A program made the translations under genes and the position numbers. DNA of 64,000 nucleotides from Harmonia axyridis. Its lineage: Eukaryota > Arthropoda > Insecta > Coleoptera > Coccinellidae. The notes beneath the pieces are model-generated. The model made no database searches. It saw only the letters and a program-made list of their open reading frames with translations, and had not been told where the DNA came from. Location: assembly GCF_914767665.1 (NCBI RefSeq), contig NC_059508.1, positions 26,349,501 to 26,413,500 on the forward strand, in the 5' to 3' direction. The number at the start of each line of letters is the position of its first letter. Within the stretch, counting starts at the first letter, position 1. Below are positions 34,919 to 47,923 of the stretch, one piece after another.

Positions 34919-35530
34919 AGGTGCGTCAAGTTGGTGATCCACTCCTCGAATTTTGGTATCAAATTGTTTTGGGTATTTTGTGCCCATTTTGTGCCAATTT
35001 TTGCCGTATGAAAAAAATTTTGTGCCCATTCAGTTTTCGAGATATTTCGATTTCTTCCCGTGAGTCACCAACTTGACGCTGTGACTCACACATGGAAATT
35101 TAAAATTTTTTTTATTTGGCTATTTTGTGCCCATTTTGTGCCAATTTTTGCCGTAAAAAAAAAATTTTGTGCCCATTCAGTTTTCGAGATATTTCGAGTT
35201 TTTACCGTGAGTCACCAACTTGACGCTGTGACTCATACATGGAAATTTTCATTTTTTTTTATTTGGGTATTTTGTGCCCATTTTGTGCCAATTTTTGCCG
35301 CAAAAAAAAAATTTTGTGCCCATTCAGTTTTCGAGATATTTCGAGTTTTCCCTGTGAGTCACCAACTTGACGCTGTGACTCATACATGGAAATTTTGAAT
35401 TTTTTTTATTTGGGTATTTTGTGCCCATTTTGTGCCAATTTTTGCTGTATGAAAAAAATTTTGTGCCCATTCAGTTTTCGAGATATTTCGAGTTTTTCAT
35501 GTGAGTCACCAACTTGATGCTGTGACTCAT
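34919..35530. repeat. Left inverted end of the Foldback-like element
   Basis: It starts AGGTGCGTCAAGTTGGTGAT. Tandem units with GTGAGTCACCAACTTGACGC at about 35060, 35207, 35354 and 35501 (period 147) share a TTTTGTGCCCATTTTGTGCC stretch and poly-A/T runs. Confidence 0.9.
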
Positions 35531-36910
35531 AGTAGATGTTACATATTACTTTAACATAGTAATATTCTAAAGTAGTAAGGGCAAAACATTTCTATTTTTC
35601 ATGTTTTATTTTATGAAAAGATAACAGTTTTCTTTACTGTATTTTAAAGATTTTCAAATGAAGTTAGTGTTAATTATTATTATTTTATCAAACTTATATG
35701 TACCTCATTAATGGATATGTCAACATCTTAAATTAATCCCAATATATTTATATATTAGCTTAACTACTATACTGAATTAATCTTTCTAAGTGATGAGGTA
35801 TTTCTGAAGATAAAAAGGTATTGAAACGACGACTCATTGAAATTTGAGTTTCCCCACCTCAACCCAATGCCTGCCTGCCAATGCAACAACTCATAATTAT
35901 AACTAGGCTTCCGATAAATATGTATTGAAAAAATTCATACTGTACAGGGTGTTTCAAGTTCGACGGCCTATTAGACGTTTCTGGAGAACGGGGCCGATTT
36001 GAAATCTGAAAATTCGGAGTATGACATTGTTTATGATGCTCTATCCAGCCAAAATATTTTCGAAGTTCCTGCACTTCTGGTTATACAGGAATTAAGAAAA
36101 AAATTTTTCAAAAAGAACTTTTTTTTTCATTTTATGTTCCAGATATTATCAAAATTTCCATTTTCAGATACTCTTTGCTAAAATTATTGCGTTAGTCCTC
36201 ATAGCTTGCAAAATATCAAGAAAAAATCGAAAAAATAGAGAATTTCCTCAGTCACAATTACGTGAATTATTTTTACTGTGAATATCCTATGCGTATACTC
36301 AATTAACTTCCTCAAACTAGAATGATGTTGGAATATCATGCATATCTTGAATTTGAGAAATATCATCACAGGGTGTTTCAAATATTGTGCCAAAAATTGT
36401 GAACAAAATTTGATTATAACTTTCGATTTCCAAATTTGAACCCTATTTTTTTGTGATTTCGTTGAATTCTACGGTGAAAAATAAGGGTAGTGTCCGAACA
36501 TGATTATGCTCTCAAATTAAATAATTCAAGAGTTATTCGAGATTTTATGAATTCATGTTATACGTTGGCCAATAAAACATTAGGTGCTTCGCATCTTTCT
36601 TCTACAACCGTTGTTTGTTGTTTCATTTAATGATTAAAAGTTTTATCTTTATCTTTTCCTTACAGCTTTTGTATAGTGGCATTGTATAATGTCTGAACAT
36701 AATTTTTTCGCAATAAAGATTCGTCTAGAGTATTTTGCTTATTATGTTAAAAAAAAGTTGTAATTTCTTCAATGTCGCAAACAGAAAGTCCGCTGAAATT
36801 AGAGATTCACTCAATCCTTCAGTAAACGACTGAGACGACAAACGGATTCTAACGCCCTCATTTAAAAAAATATACAAATATATAAAAATACAAAAACATT
36901 GAGTAAGTAT
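35531..36910. other. Foldback interior, left part, no gene recognised
   Basis: AT-rich DNA. Two copies of ACAGGGTGTTTCAA, at about 35944 and 36371, look like transposon termini but I could not pair them with ends. Short frames have no family signature. Confidence 0.45.
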
Positions 36911-37497
36911 ACAGAGTGATTTAAAATTCAGTTTCAAGATATCAGAGGCGTATTTTTCAGATCAAAATAATGCTTTTTTTCAATAACCTGTGCTCGCAAA
37001 CGCTTCGTTACCGAACTACAGGGCATAAAAGATTTTTTCAGTCCTTTCTTCACAGCTCTTTCAGTTTTAGAGCTCTTAAGATAGTAAGAATTGATTGTAA
37101 GGGAGATATTTTTTCGCCTCATACACTTTTTGCAGTACGGCGCTGGTGAATTCTAACATATGAAATGAATGTATATCATATTCATACATTTTTTGGTTTC
37201 TGTTACTTTTACGCATCTGCGATCGTCATCGAGAAAAAAGTGAAATCATTTTTTGTAATTGGCTGCATTTCATTAAAATTTTTACTAATGATAAGAACCT
37301 ATTATTACATTGAAAACAAAAAACTTTTGGTTTAAGAGCAAATTACAAGTTTCCTTAGACATTAACTAAAAATAAGAACTTAAACGTTTTTGGTTCGGTG
37401 ACTGAGCGTTTGCGGACATATGTTCATGTAAAAAAGTCTTATTTTGACCTAAAAAATACGCATCTGAAATCTTGATACTGGATTCTGAATCACCCCC
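36911..37497. mobile_element. MITE with long inverted repeats, nested in the Foldback interior
   Basis: The left end (GAGTGATTTAAAATTCAGTT…) matches the inverted right end (GGTGATTCAGAATCCAGTAT…). Pairing continues through CAAGAT.TCAGA.GCGTATTTTT and, more weakly, a CGCAAACGCT block, over about 120 bases. No coding capacity. The exact ends and target duplication are not clear. Confidence 0.6.
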
Positions 37498-37525
37498 ACA
37501 ATTATTATCTCTAGCAAGTATCTAG

Positions 37526-38455
37526 CAGGGCCGGCATTAGTGGTGAAACCGACTGTTTCGGGCGCCTCTATTCGAGGGGCAGCAATTTAGCCCAGAGTGT
37601 ATTTCTATAAAAATATAATCTTGATTCTGAAAAACAACTTAAGGTTGGTCCGCTCCGCTGCGTTCATCAACATTCCCTGCAATAAAAATTTCCAGACCGT
37701 CTTTACTAAGCCGCCTGTTAAATAAATAACACATGGCAACCCAACCAATATACGCATTGACTATTACCCTAATTGAAATAGGGATGAAATGTATTTCACA
37801 AAGACGAAAGAAAACACTATCTTCGCTTTCGAATTATATGGAAGTTGTTTACTCATTCAACATATTGGAAATTCCTACGATTCTGCATTCGAAACTTCTT
37901 CTTTGAGTGCCGTCTCCTCAACGGAGGTTGGCGACCATCATTCGAAACTAGTTACTATTAAATGCCAAATGTTTTCGGCGGAACATATGTTTTCTCATTT
38001 ATTTTTCGAAGTTCTGCGTGTGATCGTACGCAGTTGATATTTCTTGTGTCTTGTGAATATGAAAATCAGATATATTACTTACAAGGGCGTAGATCTATTT
38101 TTTCCTGTGGGGTTTATCGTCGACATTGTTCACTTATATCTATTATGTGGGAAAAAGAGGTTTGATAACGTAGTTTGAACCAAATTATTCGAAATAATTT
38201 TGTTTTTTATCAATAATTGAATTGTTTCTATCTCATACTTATACTGGATGTTCCTGAATTGGAGTTATGAAGGAAAATGAGGAATTCCGATTTTTCACTG
38301 ACGGCTTGTTTCCAAAGGAAAGTGAAATGATCATTATTGGTCCATTTTATGGAGAAATTTTAGTTCTTCGTCTGTACGGTTTGATTGATACTTTTTCAGC
38401 GGGGGCGCTAAAAAATTCTTCGCTTCAGGCGCCAAAATTGCTAGCGCCAGCCCTG
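37526..38455. mobile_element. hAT-like MITE, 930 bp, nested in the Foldback interior
   Basis: The ends are CAGGGCCGGCATTAG and, inverted, CAGGGCTGGCGCTAG. The flanks GTATCTAG (37518-37525) and GTACCTAG (38456-38463) form an 8-bp target duplication with one mismatch. The CAGGG ends and 8-bp duplication fit hAT. The small frames within it (37789-38037, 38267-38506) show no transposase motif. Confidence 0.7.
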
Positions 38456-38463
38456 GTACCTAG

Positions 38464-39273
38464 TGATTCAAAAACAATCTATTTTCATCATGAAATTTTG
38501 CTATAGTTTTTGAACGATTTAGGGTCAATTTGGCGCTCTTGAAATATGCCCCGAGGAAAGCTCAACTTCCTTCCCACCCGGTCACTACGGCCCTGGGTGT
38601 GTTAGTTCTGTGCATAGATAAATTAGTTTGTCTATGGTTCTGTGTGTTCGATTCTTAGACGGTGTATTCAGGTATGCTGTTTTGACACATCGTTTGAATT
38701 CTCTTGATTTACTTTCAGTTTCGTTCAATCTGTTTTGCGATTGTTCGACTGTTTTGTTTTTGAAGTCGACCAAGTTAACATCGATTATGTGTTCCCTTGT
38801 AATTCTCACCAGATGTTAGTAAAATTAGCAATCGGGATAAATATTTTCTCCAAACACTCCATTCCTTAGAGGTTGAGTAGACAAAAGCTCATAAAAGTTG
38901 GTTGGGATTTGTCAAATATATTCTCGACGTACGGTTTTATTTGGCTTGTTTCTATTTGTTTGAAAACAAATTTTATTTTGAAAATATGCAGATGAAACAG
39001 AAAATTAGTAAATATGCACTGCAAGGCGAAAATATCTCATTCGAGCCACAAAAATGTATATTTATACGCATTAGCATATGTAGTTGAGCAAATGCAGATT
39101 TATCCGAAGCATAATTTTATAATACAATGCTCGTCGCTGAATTGTGCTACATTTATCCATCTCACTGAAATTACTACAAATATTTCGAAAACTGTAGGGG
39201 CTCAAAATCCATACGATACGCCACAAAACGAGCACAATTTATCTAAAGATGAAAATTTCCGTCCGACAAGTAA
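38464..39273. other. Foldback interior, right part, no gene recognised
   Basis: AT-rich DNA. CACTACGGCCCTG at about 38584-38596 resembles another hAT-type end, but no partner was found. Nothing else is assigned. Confidence 0.4.
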
Positions 39274-39864
39274 GTGACTCACAGGGAAAACTCGAAATAT
39301 CTCGGAAACTGAATGGGCACAAAAATTTTTTCATACAGCAAAAATTGGCACAAAATGGGCACAAAATACCCAAATAAAAAAAATTGAAAATTTCCATGTA
39401 TGAGTCACAGAGTCAAGTTGGTGACTCACGGGGAAAACTCGAAATATCTCGAAAACTGAATGGGCACAAAATTTTTTTTTTACGGCAAAAATTAACACAA
39501 AATGGGCACAAAATACCCAAATAAAAAAAAATGAAAATTTCCATGTATGAGTCACAGCGTCAAGTTGGTGACTCACGGTAAAAACTCGAAATATCTCGAA
39601 AACTGAATGGGCACAAAATTTTTTTTTTACGGCAAAAATTGGCACAAAATGGGCACAAAATAGCCAAATAAAAAAAAATTAAAATTTCCATGTGTGTGTC
39701 ACAGCGTCAAGTTGGTGACTCACGGGAAAAAATCGAAATATCTCGAAAACTGAATGGGCACAAAATTTTTTTCATACGGCAAAAATTGGCACAAAATGGG
39801 CACAAAATACCCAAAACAATTTGATACCAAAATTCTAGGAGTGGATCACCAACTTGACGCACCT
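39274..39864. repeat. Right inverted end of the Foldback-like element
   Basis: Inverse of the left end, with the same ~147-bp tandem units, ending ATCACCAACTTGACGCACCT. It is slightly shorter than the left end. Confidence 0.9.
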
Positions 39865-41053
39865 GCTGTAACCACGAATGCACGACTGACTTCTGTTGTT
39901 GATTTCATTCGTTTGTTATTTCCTTCAATGTTTCTCATTCTTACACTTCTCATCGTATTGCACAGGGACGAAAGATTGACACACGTTTCTATGGAAACCA
40001 CATTGGTATAAGGGACTGTTCTTATTCCCTTCTTTCTGTATAATGATCAATTATCCAAGTAAGCCATTCCACATTGTTGATTTTCTTGGACTCGGATGAC
40101 ACGCAGGTATAATCTCCCATGTGGTGAGGTCAATTGCTGCTGTAACCACAAATGCACGACTGACTTCTGTTGTTGATTTCATTTGTTTTTTATTTCCTTC
40201 AATGTTTCTCATTCTAACTCTTTTCATCGTATTGCACAGGGACGAAAGCTTGACACACGTGTCTAAGGAAACCACTTTTGTATAAGGGACTGTTCTTATT
40301 CCCTTCTTTTTGTTTAATGAACAATTATCCAAGTAAGCCATTCCACATTGTTGATTTTCTTGGACTCGGATGTCACGCAGGTAGCTATAAACTCCCACGT
40401 GGTATGGTCAATTGCTGCTGTAACCACAAATGCACGACTGACTTCTGTTGTTGATTTCATTTGTTTGTTATTTCCTTCTATGTTTCTCATTCTAACACTT
40501 TGCATCGTATTGCACAGGGACGAAAGCTTGACACACGTGTCTAAGGAAACCACTTTGGTATAAGGGACTGTTCTTATTCCCTTCCTTCTGTATAATGATC
40601 AATTATCCAAGTAAGCCATTCCACATTGTTGATTTTCTTGGACTCGGATGTCACGCAGGAAGCTATAATCTCACACGTGGTAAGGTCAATTGCTGCTGTA
40701 ACCACAAATGCACGACTGACTTCTGTTGTTGATTTCATTCGTTTGTTATTTTCTTCAATGTTTTTCATTCTAACACTTTTCATCGTATTGCACAGGGACG
40801 AAAGCTTGACACACGTGTCTAAGGAAACCACTTTGGTATAAGGGACTGTTCTTATTCCCTTCTTTTTGTTTAATGAACAATTATCCAAGTAAGCCATTCC
40901 ACATTGTTGATTTTCTTAGACTCGGATGTCACGCAGGTAGCTATAATCTCCCACGTGGTAAGGTCAATTGCTGCTGTAACCACAATTGGACGGCTGACTT
41001 CTGTTGTTGATTTCATTTGTTTGTTATTTCCTTCAATGTTTCTCATTCTAACA
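39865..41053 (-). repeat. 278-bp satellite array, minus orientation (right arm, outer part)
   Basis: About 4.3 units continuing the array interrupted by the Foldback-like element. Its first unit is the other half of the unit cut at 34918. It ends at the B' junction, mirrored at 22526. Confidence 0.95.
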
Positions 41054-41172
41054 AGCTGTAAGAACGAATTGTATAACTCGAACTACGCCTATGTCGAACT
41101 ATACGTAACTCAACGAAAAATCTTGCTCCCGTGGTGTTTCGAGTTATACGAGTTAACTCTTAACTGCATTAA

Positions 41173-41346
41173 TTATCTTATTTGATATATCGTATTTTTA
41201 ATACTGCTAGGGACATCTATGAGCGAGTGTACGAATTTTATGACGTTACTCATTGGAGACAGTAATTCGGATATAGTGAAATGATTTGCAACATTAATCG
41301 CAATTTCTCTTAATTCTGGTGGTGTTAAATCGATTTCGTCAGACAT
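41173..41346 (-). CDS. Small open frame of unknown function, right arm copy (57 aa)
   Basis: The same frame as 22234-22404. Here TGA is replaced by AGA-TAA, adding one residue. The function is unknown and it may be a transposon fragment. Confidence 0.25.
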   Translation of the reverse strand: MSDEIDLTPPELREIAINVANHFTISELLSPMSNVIKFVHSLIDVPSSIKNTIYQIR

Positions 41347-42433
41347 AACTAACGAATTTAATGAGTAATTGTAAATTATTTCAAAATTCTAAATGTACGA
41401 TTCATATTCAAATTCCGTAATCTGTCAATGTTCGTAACAGTCACACCAACTGCAATGATACAATACAACTGTCACTAGGATATTCAATCTAAAGTTTTCA
41501 TTTAATTTCGACAATAATTCACAAAACTTGACTGAAATAGAGAAAATATCGTCTAATACTCGTTGCAGAAGGCAATTCCAACACTCATGCGTTCGAATTT
41601 CGCATTCGTGTTAGAATAGAAGCCCATTCTGCAACTTGTTTTAGAATATAGTCCGTTCAGGAATTATTGACATCCCGGGTGGCTGGTGGAAAATCGAAAT
41701 TAAGTTGGTAATGGCTCATTCGATCAGTAACATTTTGAATTGCAGATTTCGGGTTGGCATTGGAAATGTCATTGACAGAAGGTTAGATTATTCAGTTTGT
41801 TTGTATTATTGGTTTTGATCCAAGAAATTTTTAAACTAAAAAGTTGTATCAATTTCAAACACACATTGATTAGTTTATTTGAGTATTTCTCACAGTACTG
41901 TTTGAAAAAAGAAGGCAAGTCATTACAGCCTGGATTATTAGAGGAAGAAAATCTGTGCAATACGATTTCACCTTCAAAGAATCATTGAATGATTTGATCG
42001 TTACCAAAAGCAACCAATATATCAGTCTGGATAAAATTTGACCAAAAAGCATCTGAATTTCAATAAATCAAAGACAACATTACATAAAATTTATTGGTCA
42101 CAAGTTCAAAACAGTAAATAAAAGGAAAATTCTTATTGATAAACAGAAAAATATAATAAGTTGAGTACGATTTTATGGTGAATACGTCAGAGGAAAGAAA
42201 ATATAGAGGTGCCTTATAGCATTTGTTGACATCGCTATAACATTTTTGTTTACAAACACTTATAATGTACTGCGTTGCCATTCTGAGGAAGAAGTAAACT
42301 TTTCTCCGTTCTGTGGCATAGATGTTTTGCGAATATTGTGGGGATTTGGCAACACGGTTCTGTTGTTGTTATTGCACGTGACAACTAGAGGGACGTTAAG
42401 GGTTAACTGTTCATTTTAATTTCACGTTTGTAA

Positions 42434-43809
42434 CAGTGGCGGCTCGTGAGCTTTCATTCAGAGGAGGCCAAGCAAAAAAAATAGGTTTTTGACGTTCCAG
42501 AGAAGACAGTGGCATCATTCAAAAAATTTTCTAATTTTGAATCATAGCGGCTAATGAAACACAATAGCTTTTTAAAATTTCCCCTATTATCCGAATCTAC
42601 ACTTTCATCATGTCCTCTAAACGGCAATTCTTGAAAACAAAGGAACATAACTGCGTCAAATAATAATCTTTTCAAAATATCCCTGTTTTCTTTGACCTTT
42701 TCGTTATGATCTATGATAGTTTGTCTATGACCCTGATCAAGTGAATTTACAATATTGAGTTTTCCGAACAATTTAAATTTAATTGATGCGCCTAAATGAG
42801 ATTTTGATCTGCCATGTCTTTCAATAGACCTCTGTAAATTTTTTAAATCCGAATACCCTAATTTTGACCACACATTGTTTTCTGAATCGTCGGAGAAAAG
42901 TAAACAAAACCAACAAAATAATTTATTCCGAACTGTACTTCCGGTCAGCCACTCGCATTTAGTGTACCATTGGACGCAGAAGGAACAATTATAGATAGAT
43001 AGATAGGATTATGCCTGGAATTGACAATTAAATTTTGCATAGCAGGCTGAGGTGTTTTTGTAGTTTTGGTAATGAAAATTTTGTCATCGTAAGGCATTTG
43101 GCTGAACTTTTTAATCAAAATAAAACCTACAATATCTTCAGTAACTCTGAGTTCCCTACTGACACTATCATTTTCATTTCTAGTTTCCGACGTTTCCGTT
43201 TCCATTTTTCTCGATAAAATATATCTGAATAGCCAGCCAATATCCTTCCTTACCTACAAACTTTGCCGAACAATCCTAACACGAAACCACAAACAAGACG
43301 CCGAAAGGAATAAAAAGTACTGGCCTATCTTTATCTTTCCCTAATTCTGGCGCTAATAAACAGAAACAGCTGAGCTGACCCATCGTTAATCGCCGTGGAT
43401 CATGTTCGGGCGCTTTCGGTCAACGGAGACAGGGCCTCCGGCACGTGATATCCAGCTCGAATTTAGAGTGGCTGGAGCTTCGTATCGGGAGAAATTTGAA
43501 ATTCTACGTTCAAGACAAACGCGACTAGAGAGGAATTGGGCCTCCGCGACCCGCGTCTGGAGTCTGCTGTATTCTTTAGCGCATCGCATGCCTGTAGTAC
43601 GGTGCAGCGATGCGCAATCTTCTCAGTTTTGAAGTCTGTTGCGGAGAATGTATAAATATGATGAAATATTGGGGTAAAAAGTATCCAGAAATTTGAATAT
43701 TCTATTGATTTAGGTTAACATAATATAGTTGGACTTGAACTAAGAATTATAATGCGGTAAAATTTGGGGAGGCCCGGCCTCCTCTGCCTCCTCTGAGCGG
43801 CCGCCACTG
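42434..43809 (-). mobile_element. hAT transposon, internally deleted (right arm copy)
   Basis: Mirror copy of 19771-21146, with the same CAGTGGCGGC ends and the same flanking TTACAAAC duplication (read inverted). It carries the same transposase remnant (42454-42873 and 42945-43205). Because the insertion site is identical, the element was in place before the inverted duplication. Confidence 0.85.
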
Positions 43810-45102
43810 GTTTGTAATCGTCGTTATTTTATACAAGTTTGTGAATTTAAAGTTACATATTGTTAATTTTAATCATGGTAAAACCTCGAAAAACATGTAT
43901 AGTGTGTAAAACATCCGGAAATGAAAACCTAACCTATCATAGGTAAGTTCGCGTTTTGAGTCCATAGGCGTAGAATATATCTCGTCTAAAAAATTCGATC
44001 CATTCTTTAACGATTTCCTAAAAATTTTCTTGTTTTATGTTCGAATCTATACGCATCTCTAATATCTATCCTATTCATGAAGTAAAATTTAACCATAAGA
44101 GACACTAGAATGAAGTGTAATCTGAATAATGTGAAATTGTAATGCAGTGCCAACTGTGGAATTTTTTCTGAAAAGTATGTCAGTAGATTTTTGATAGATT
44201 TCTGAACGATGATGGTAGATTTTTAGTAGATAACTCCAAAACCAGTAATCAGTAGAAAGAAAGAATTAGAAGAACGATTCCGTTGGAGGAGAGGCTCATT
44301 GATCATTTCGGACAGAGGAACTGTTTTTTTGATTATCATACATAAATGTTTTTCAAGCCAATTGACCTTATTGATTCCTTCAACCCAAAAAGAAAAATCA
44401 TGAAGCTGTCATACTTATCGAAATTGTAATAAATCATGTGTTAAAACTTCTTAGTGTTATTACTGTGTCTTCTCCCCAATGCATTGTGAATCAAATTTGA
44501 AACAAATGAATTCCCCCTTTATTTTTGAGAAAAAAAGGTAGTATGAATTTTTTTAACTTACAACTTCTGTTGTGTCGGCAGCACACAATTGCACTTTTCT
44601 GTATTGTGGGTTGCTGACTCATAAAATGATTTGAAAATATTGGCAATATGAGCCAATATGGAACGAGCGGTTTTTTATAACAGCAAAAACATTATTATTA
44701 ATTGGAACTGTTAATGAGAGTGATATACTTTCTTGTTCTCCGCATATTTCGTCGCTATAAACAATAGTATTCGCATTATCGCTAATTTCGATAAGTTTAT
44801 TAACTTCGCTGTGTGTGGCAAATTAATTCAAGTGTTAGTAACTGATAGAGACAGTAATTAGTTATAAGGTTCAAGAATATCAAGTGCATGACCACTGGTG
44901 TGCCATCATTGAGGGATCCCTCCAGGCCTACGAAAGAAAAGGAGCTTTTATATTCAGTTTCTCATTAGCGGAAAATCTGTGAATTGTTTTTGCCATCGCA
45001 ACATCTATAATAAAAATACAGTCCATACTCGCTCTACTTATTAAATACAGTGAAGAGCTAACAACTTCTTTCTCTTTTGCAGTCAGGCTATAAATTAGCC
45101 TT
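43810..45102. other. Spacer across the B'/A boundary, nothing recognised
   Basis: Mirror image of 18478-19770. No gene or RNA signature. Confidence 0.5.
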
Positions 45103-46780
45103 TTACTGCTCCATCTCAATATAATTCACCTCTGGTGAGCTATTTTGATCTGCTCTAGCAGGTGGCAAAGTTTGTGTAATCATTACACAATCTCTGTGCC
45201 AGTAAGGGTTTGGCTCTAATACACACTTCCTAGAGAAGTGCCATCTTCGGTCGTTTGTGTTTCCTAGGAGCTTTTTCATCGTAGTCGCAAGCCTTCCTTA
45301 TAAAAGGGTTTGCATGATTTTCCATTTCAATGAAGGTCTTCACGCTCAGATCTTTTAGATGGTCGCCCAGGAATGGTATTTTCAGGTCTTCATGTACCTA
45401 TCCGTACCTTGCTGACAAACCAAGCTGCATTTACGGCTGGTCTTAGGATCGTATTCTGCACGACTTGAAGTCTCTGCAGGTGCGTCTTTGCGGCGTATCC
45501 CCAAGCCGAACATGCGTAACACATGACCGGCCGGATGGTGGACTTATAAAGAAGAAGCTTGTTGGAAAGAAACATTTTTGTGCTTTTGCAAAGTAGCGGT
45601 TGCAACGCTGCCGCTGTTGTCTTTCCCCTTCGTCACAGCTGATGTGACGTGTTGGTTCCAAGTGAGCTTTTTGTCAAGTATCACTCCCAGATACTTGGCC
45701 TCGTTTTTCCATTACAATCCTCCTACCGAACATTACGACGAGTCCGATGGGATCTATTTTCTTTCGGCTAAAAAAAACTGCTTCGATCTTCTCAGGGTTT
45801 CTTGTAGGTACTTCGTTGCCATTTTGGGACACCAAGAACTGGCAAGAAAGGCGGTATCGTCAGCGTAAAGTGCCATGGAGTTTTTCACCGTTTTTGGCAT
45901 TTCGGATACATATATTGTGAAAAATATTGGAGACAGCAGAGATCCTTGCGGAACTCCGGCTGAAAGAGACCTCTCTGAAGACAATACTCCGTCAAATCTG
46001 GCTCTAAACTTGCGAGAATGCAGGTAAGAAGCTAAAAGTTGGACCATGGAGAGTGGGAAACCTGCCGTAAGCAGTTTGTATAGCAGTCCTTTGGGCCGTA
46101 CTTTATCAAACGATTTGGCTACATCCAAAAACACAGCTCCTGTGACTTGTTTCCGGTTATATCCATCCGTGATTGGTTCCACTACTCGGAGCACTTGTTG
46201 CACAGTGGAATGTTGGCTTTAAAAACCGAACTGTTCCTACTGTATGATATTCTTTTCTTTCGTTATTGTGTTGAATCTTTAGCATTGACTATATTCGTCA
46301 GTGCTACTAAAGCTTTTCGAGGGAGGTTCCGCAACGTCAAGTTAGTAATGCCGTCCGGTCCTGGTGCCGTTCTCACTTTACTCGACATAATAGTGTTCTG
46401 GATTTCCTGAACGGTTCGAAACCAATAGCTTCCGTTGATTCATTTTTCACTTTGCGGTTGACGTCCTCAATGTGGTCCAATTCCGCATAGTTGTAACTAC
46501 AGCTGCATTGGCGTTGGAGGTTATCTGCGAAAGCTTCAGACTTTTCTTCTGGACTGTATACCATTCCTCGTAAACCGTGAATCGGCGGGGTTGGTTTCCT
46601 ATCTGAGTGCAATGCTTTGGCCATCCGCCAAACACTGTTGTCTTCTGTGGAAAGAGAAAGTAGTTTTTCTTCCCAACTATCATTCCGGACCTTTCTGAGA
46701 GCCTCCTTGACTCTATCGTTGAGCTAGAGTGCTTCTCTCTGATAAGCTCCGCCATCAATAGGTTATTACCACCAATAACA
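45103..46780 (-). pseudogene. Jockey-like LINE reverse transcriptase relic, copy 3
   Basis: The same relic as 16800-18477, with the same breaks. It carries the Gly and Ser variants shared with copy 2 rather than the Val and Phe of copy 1. Confidence 0.85.
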
Positions 46781-46869
46781 CCCAAGAATCGCTCGAATTT
46801 CATGTTTTCTATTTTCAGCTGTTTGAAATGCAGGAATAAGAAAAAACCTTCTAATTTTACACAGACATC

Positions 46870-47093
46870 CTAAAGGACTAATGAACACGTAGGTACCTTT
46901 CATTTTGCAAACACAGAACCTTTCAGAAACTATAATTGATCATTTCAAAGAGCGATTTAACGAGCACACATATATAGGTATTAAATATGAATAACAAATA
47001 TTAATCGCTCTTTGAAATGATCAATTATAGTTTCTGAAACGTTTATTTGTGATTGCAAAGTGATAGATACTTACGTATCAATTAGTCCTTCAG
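46870..47093. repeat. Palindromic MITE-like hairpin, copy 3
   Basis: Counterpart of 2535-2758, with perfect arms at 46921-46957 and 47003-47039. Confidence 0.75.
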
Positions 47094-47269
47094 AAAGTAT
47101 GTGTGAAATTAGCAGCCTTATATTATTCATTCGGTACCTGCATTTGTCCGATTTATTGTTACGTGAATATTGGCATTTTTTCGATATTCCGCTTGAATTA
47201 TATATTTATTTGAAGTACCTATATGTATTCGGTAATGATTGATTGCAAGTACTGACTTTGTTTTAAAGG

Positions 47270-47574
47270 TAAAAAAACCTGACCCGCCACCTCTTGTCCA
47301 CATGTTTTTGGATAAGAACAAGATCTATGTTGAAACTGTCGAAATCAAAATCAGGATAGATATTTTTCAGGGGGACACGCAGAGTCTCTTCTGGTTTTGT
47401 TTGGCGCTAAACCTACTGAGAAGCCAGTTAGATACATCGACGACCTCAAGCTCTACTCCGCTAACGACGAGCAATTGGGAAATGTGGTAGCGTTCTTTGA
47501 GGCTATCGGAATGAAGCCGGGGAAAGATGAATGTGCCGTGGTTCAGGCGAAGAGAGAAGTCAAGTACAATCAAT
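47270..47574 (+). pseudogene. Second non-LTR reverse transcriptase relic, copy 3
   Basis: The same relic as 2935-3239, with the same deletion between the FQGD and YIDDLKLYS blocks. Confidence 0.7.
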
Positions 47575-47856
47575 AGGGGACAGATCTGGTCGGCACGCAG
47601 AACCTGACGATACAAGAATGCCAGAGTCTTTCATCTACCTCAGAGCACATCAAGCCCTAAGATCCCTGAAATGAAATGAAGAACATTTTCAAGGCAAAAT
47701 TTGTAAAAAAAATTTTTGTAGTCTCATTCTAAAATAAATTGAAGGACAACAATCAATACGGTAAGGACTTTCGGTTTCAAGGTGGACAGAGAAATGGGGA
47801 ATCAGAAAAATTGGAGAACAAGATGAATATTTCAAATTTGATCGATAATTTTTGAA

Positions 47857-47872
47857 GGTCCTGAGAAGGACC
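47857..47872 (-). terminator. Histone 3' stem-loop of H1 copy 3
   Basis: GGTCCT TCTC AGGACC on the minus strand, 51 bases beyond the H1 stop. Confidence 0.93.
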
Positions 47873-47923
47873 GATTAGTTAGACGAACCATTCTCATCAC
47901 AACAGTAATTTTCATATATTTAT

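Larger units (their letters stand above)
34919..39864. mobile_element. Foldback-like transposable element, 4946 bp
   Basis: Inserted in a satellite unit with the 9-bp target duplication GCTGTAACC (34910-34918 and 39865-39873). The ends are long inverted repeats (34919-35530 and 39274-39864) made of tandem units of about 147 bp. The duplication could be read as 7 or 11 bp if the ends are set one base further out or in. Long repetitive inverted ends and a 9-bp duplication are the hallmarks of Foldback/MULE-type elements. The 3.7-kb interior has no recognisable transposase and carries other MITEs, so it is non-autonomous. The same satellite unit in the left arm (23707-23715) is an empty site. 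Confidence 0.85.
41055..44335. repeat. Segment B' (right arm of the giant inverted repeat)
   Basis: Reverse complement of 19246-22525 with only scattered base changes. Examples are Gly for Asp in the hAT remnant (VEDIV-G-FIL) and a loss of stop in the small frame. Confidence 0.93.

Noticed and set aside
35944..36390. Two ACAGGGTGTTTCAA motifs as the ends of one transposon
   Set aside because: Both read in the same direction and no inverted partner or target duplication could be found.
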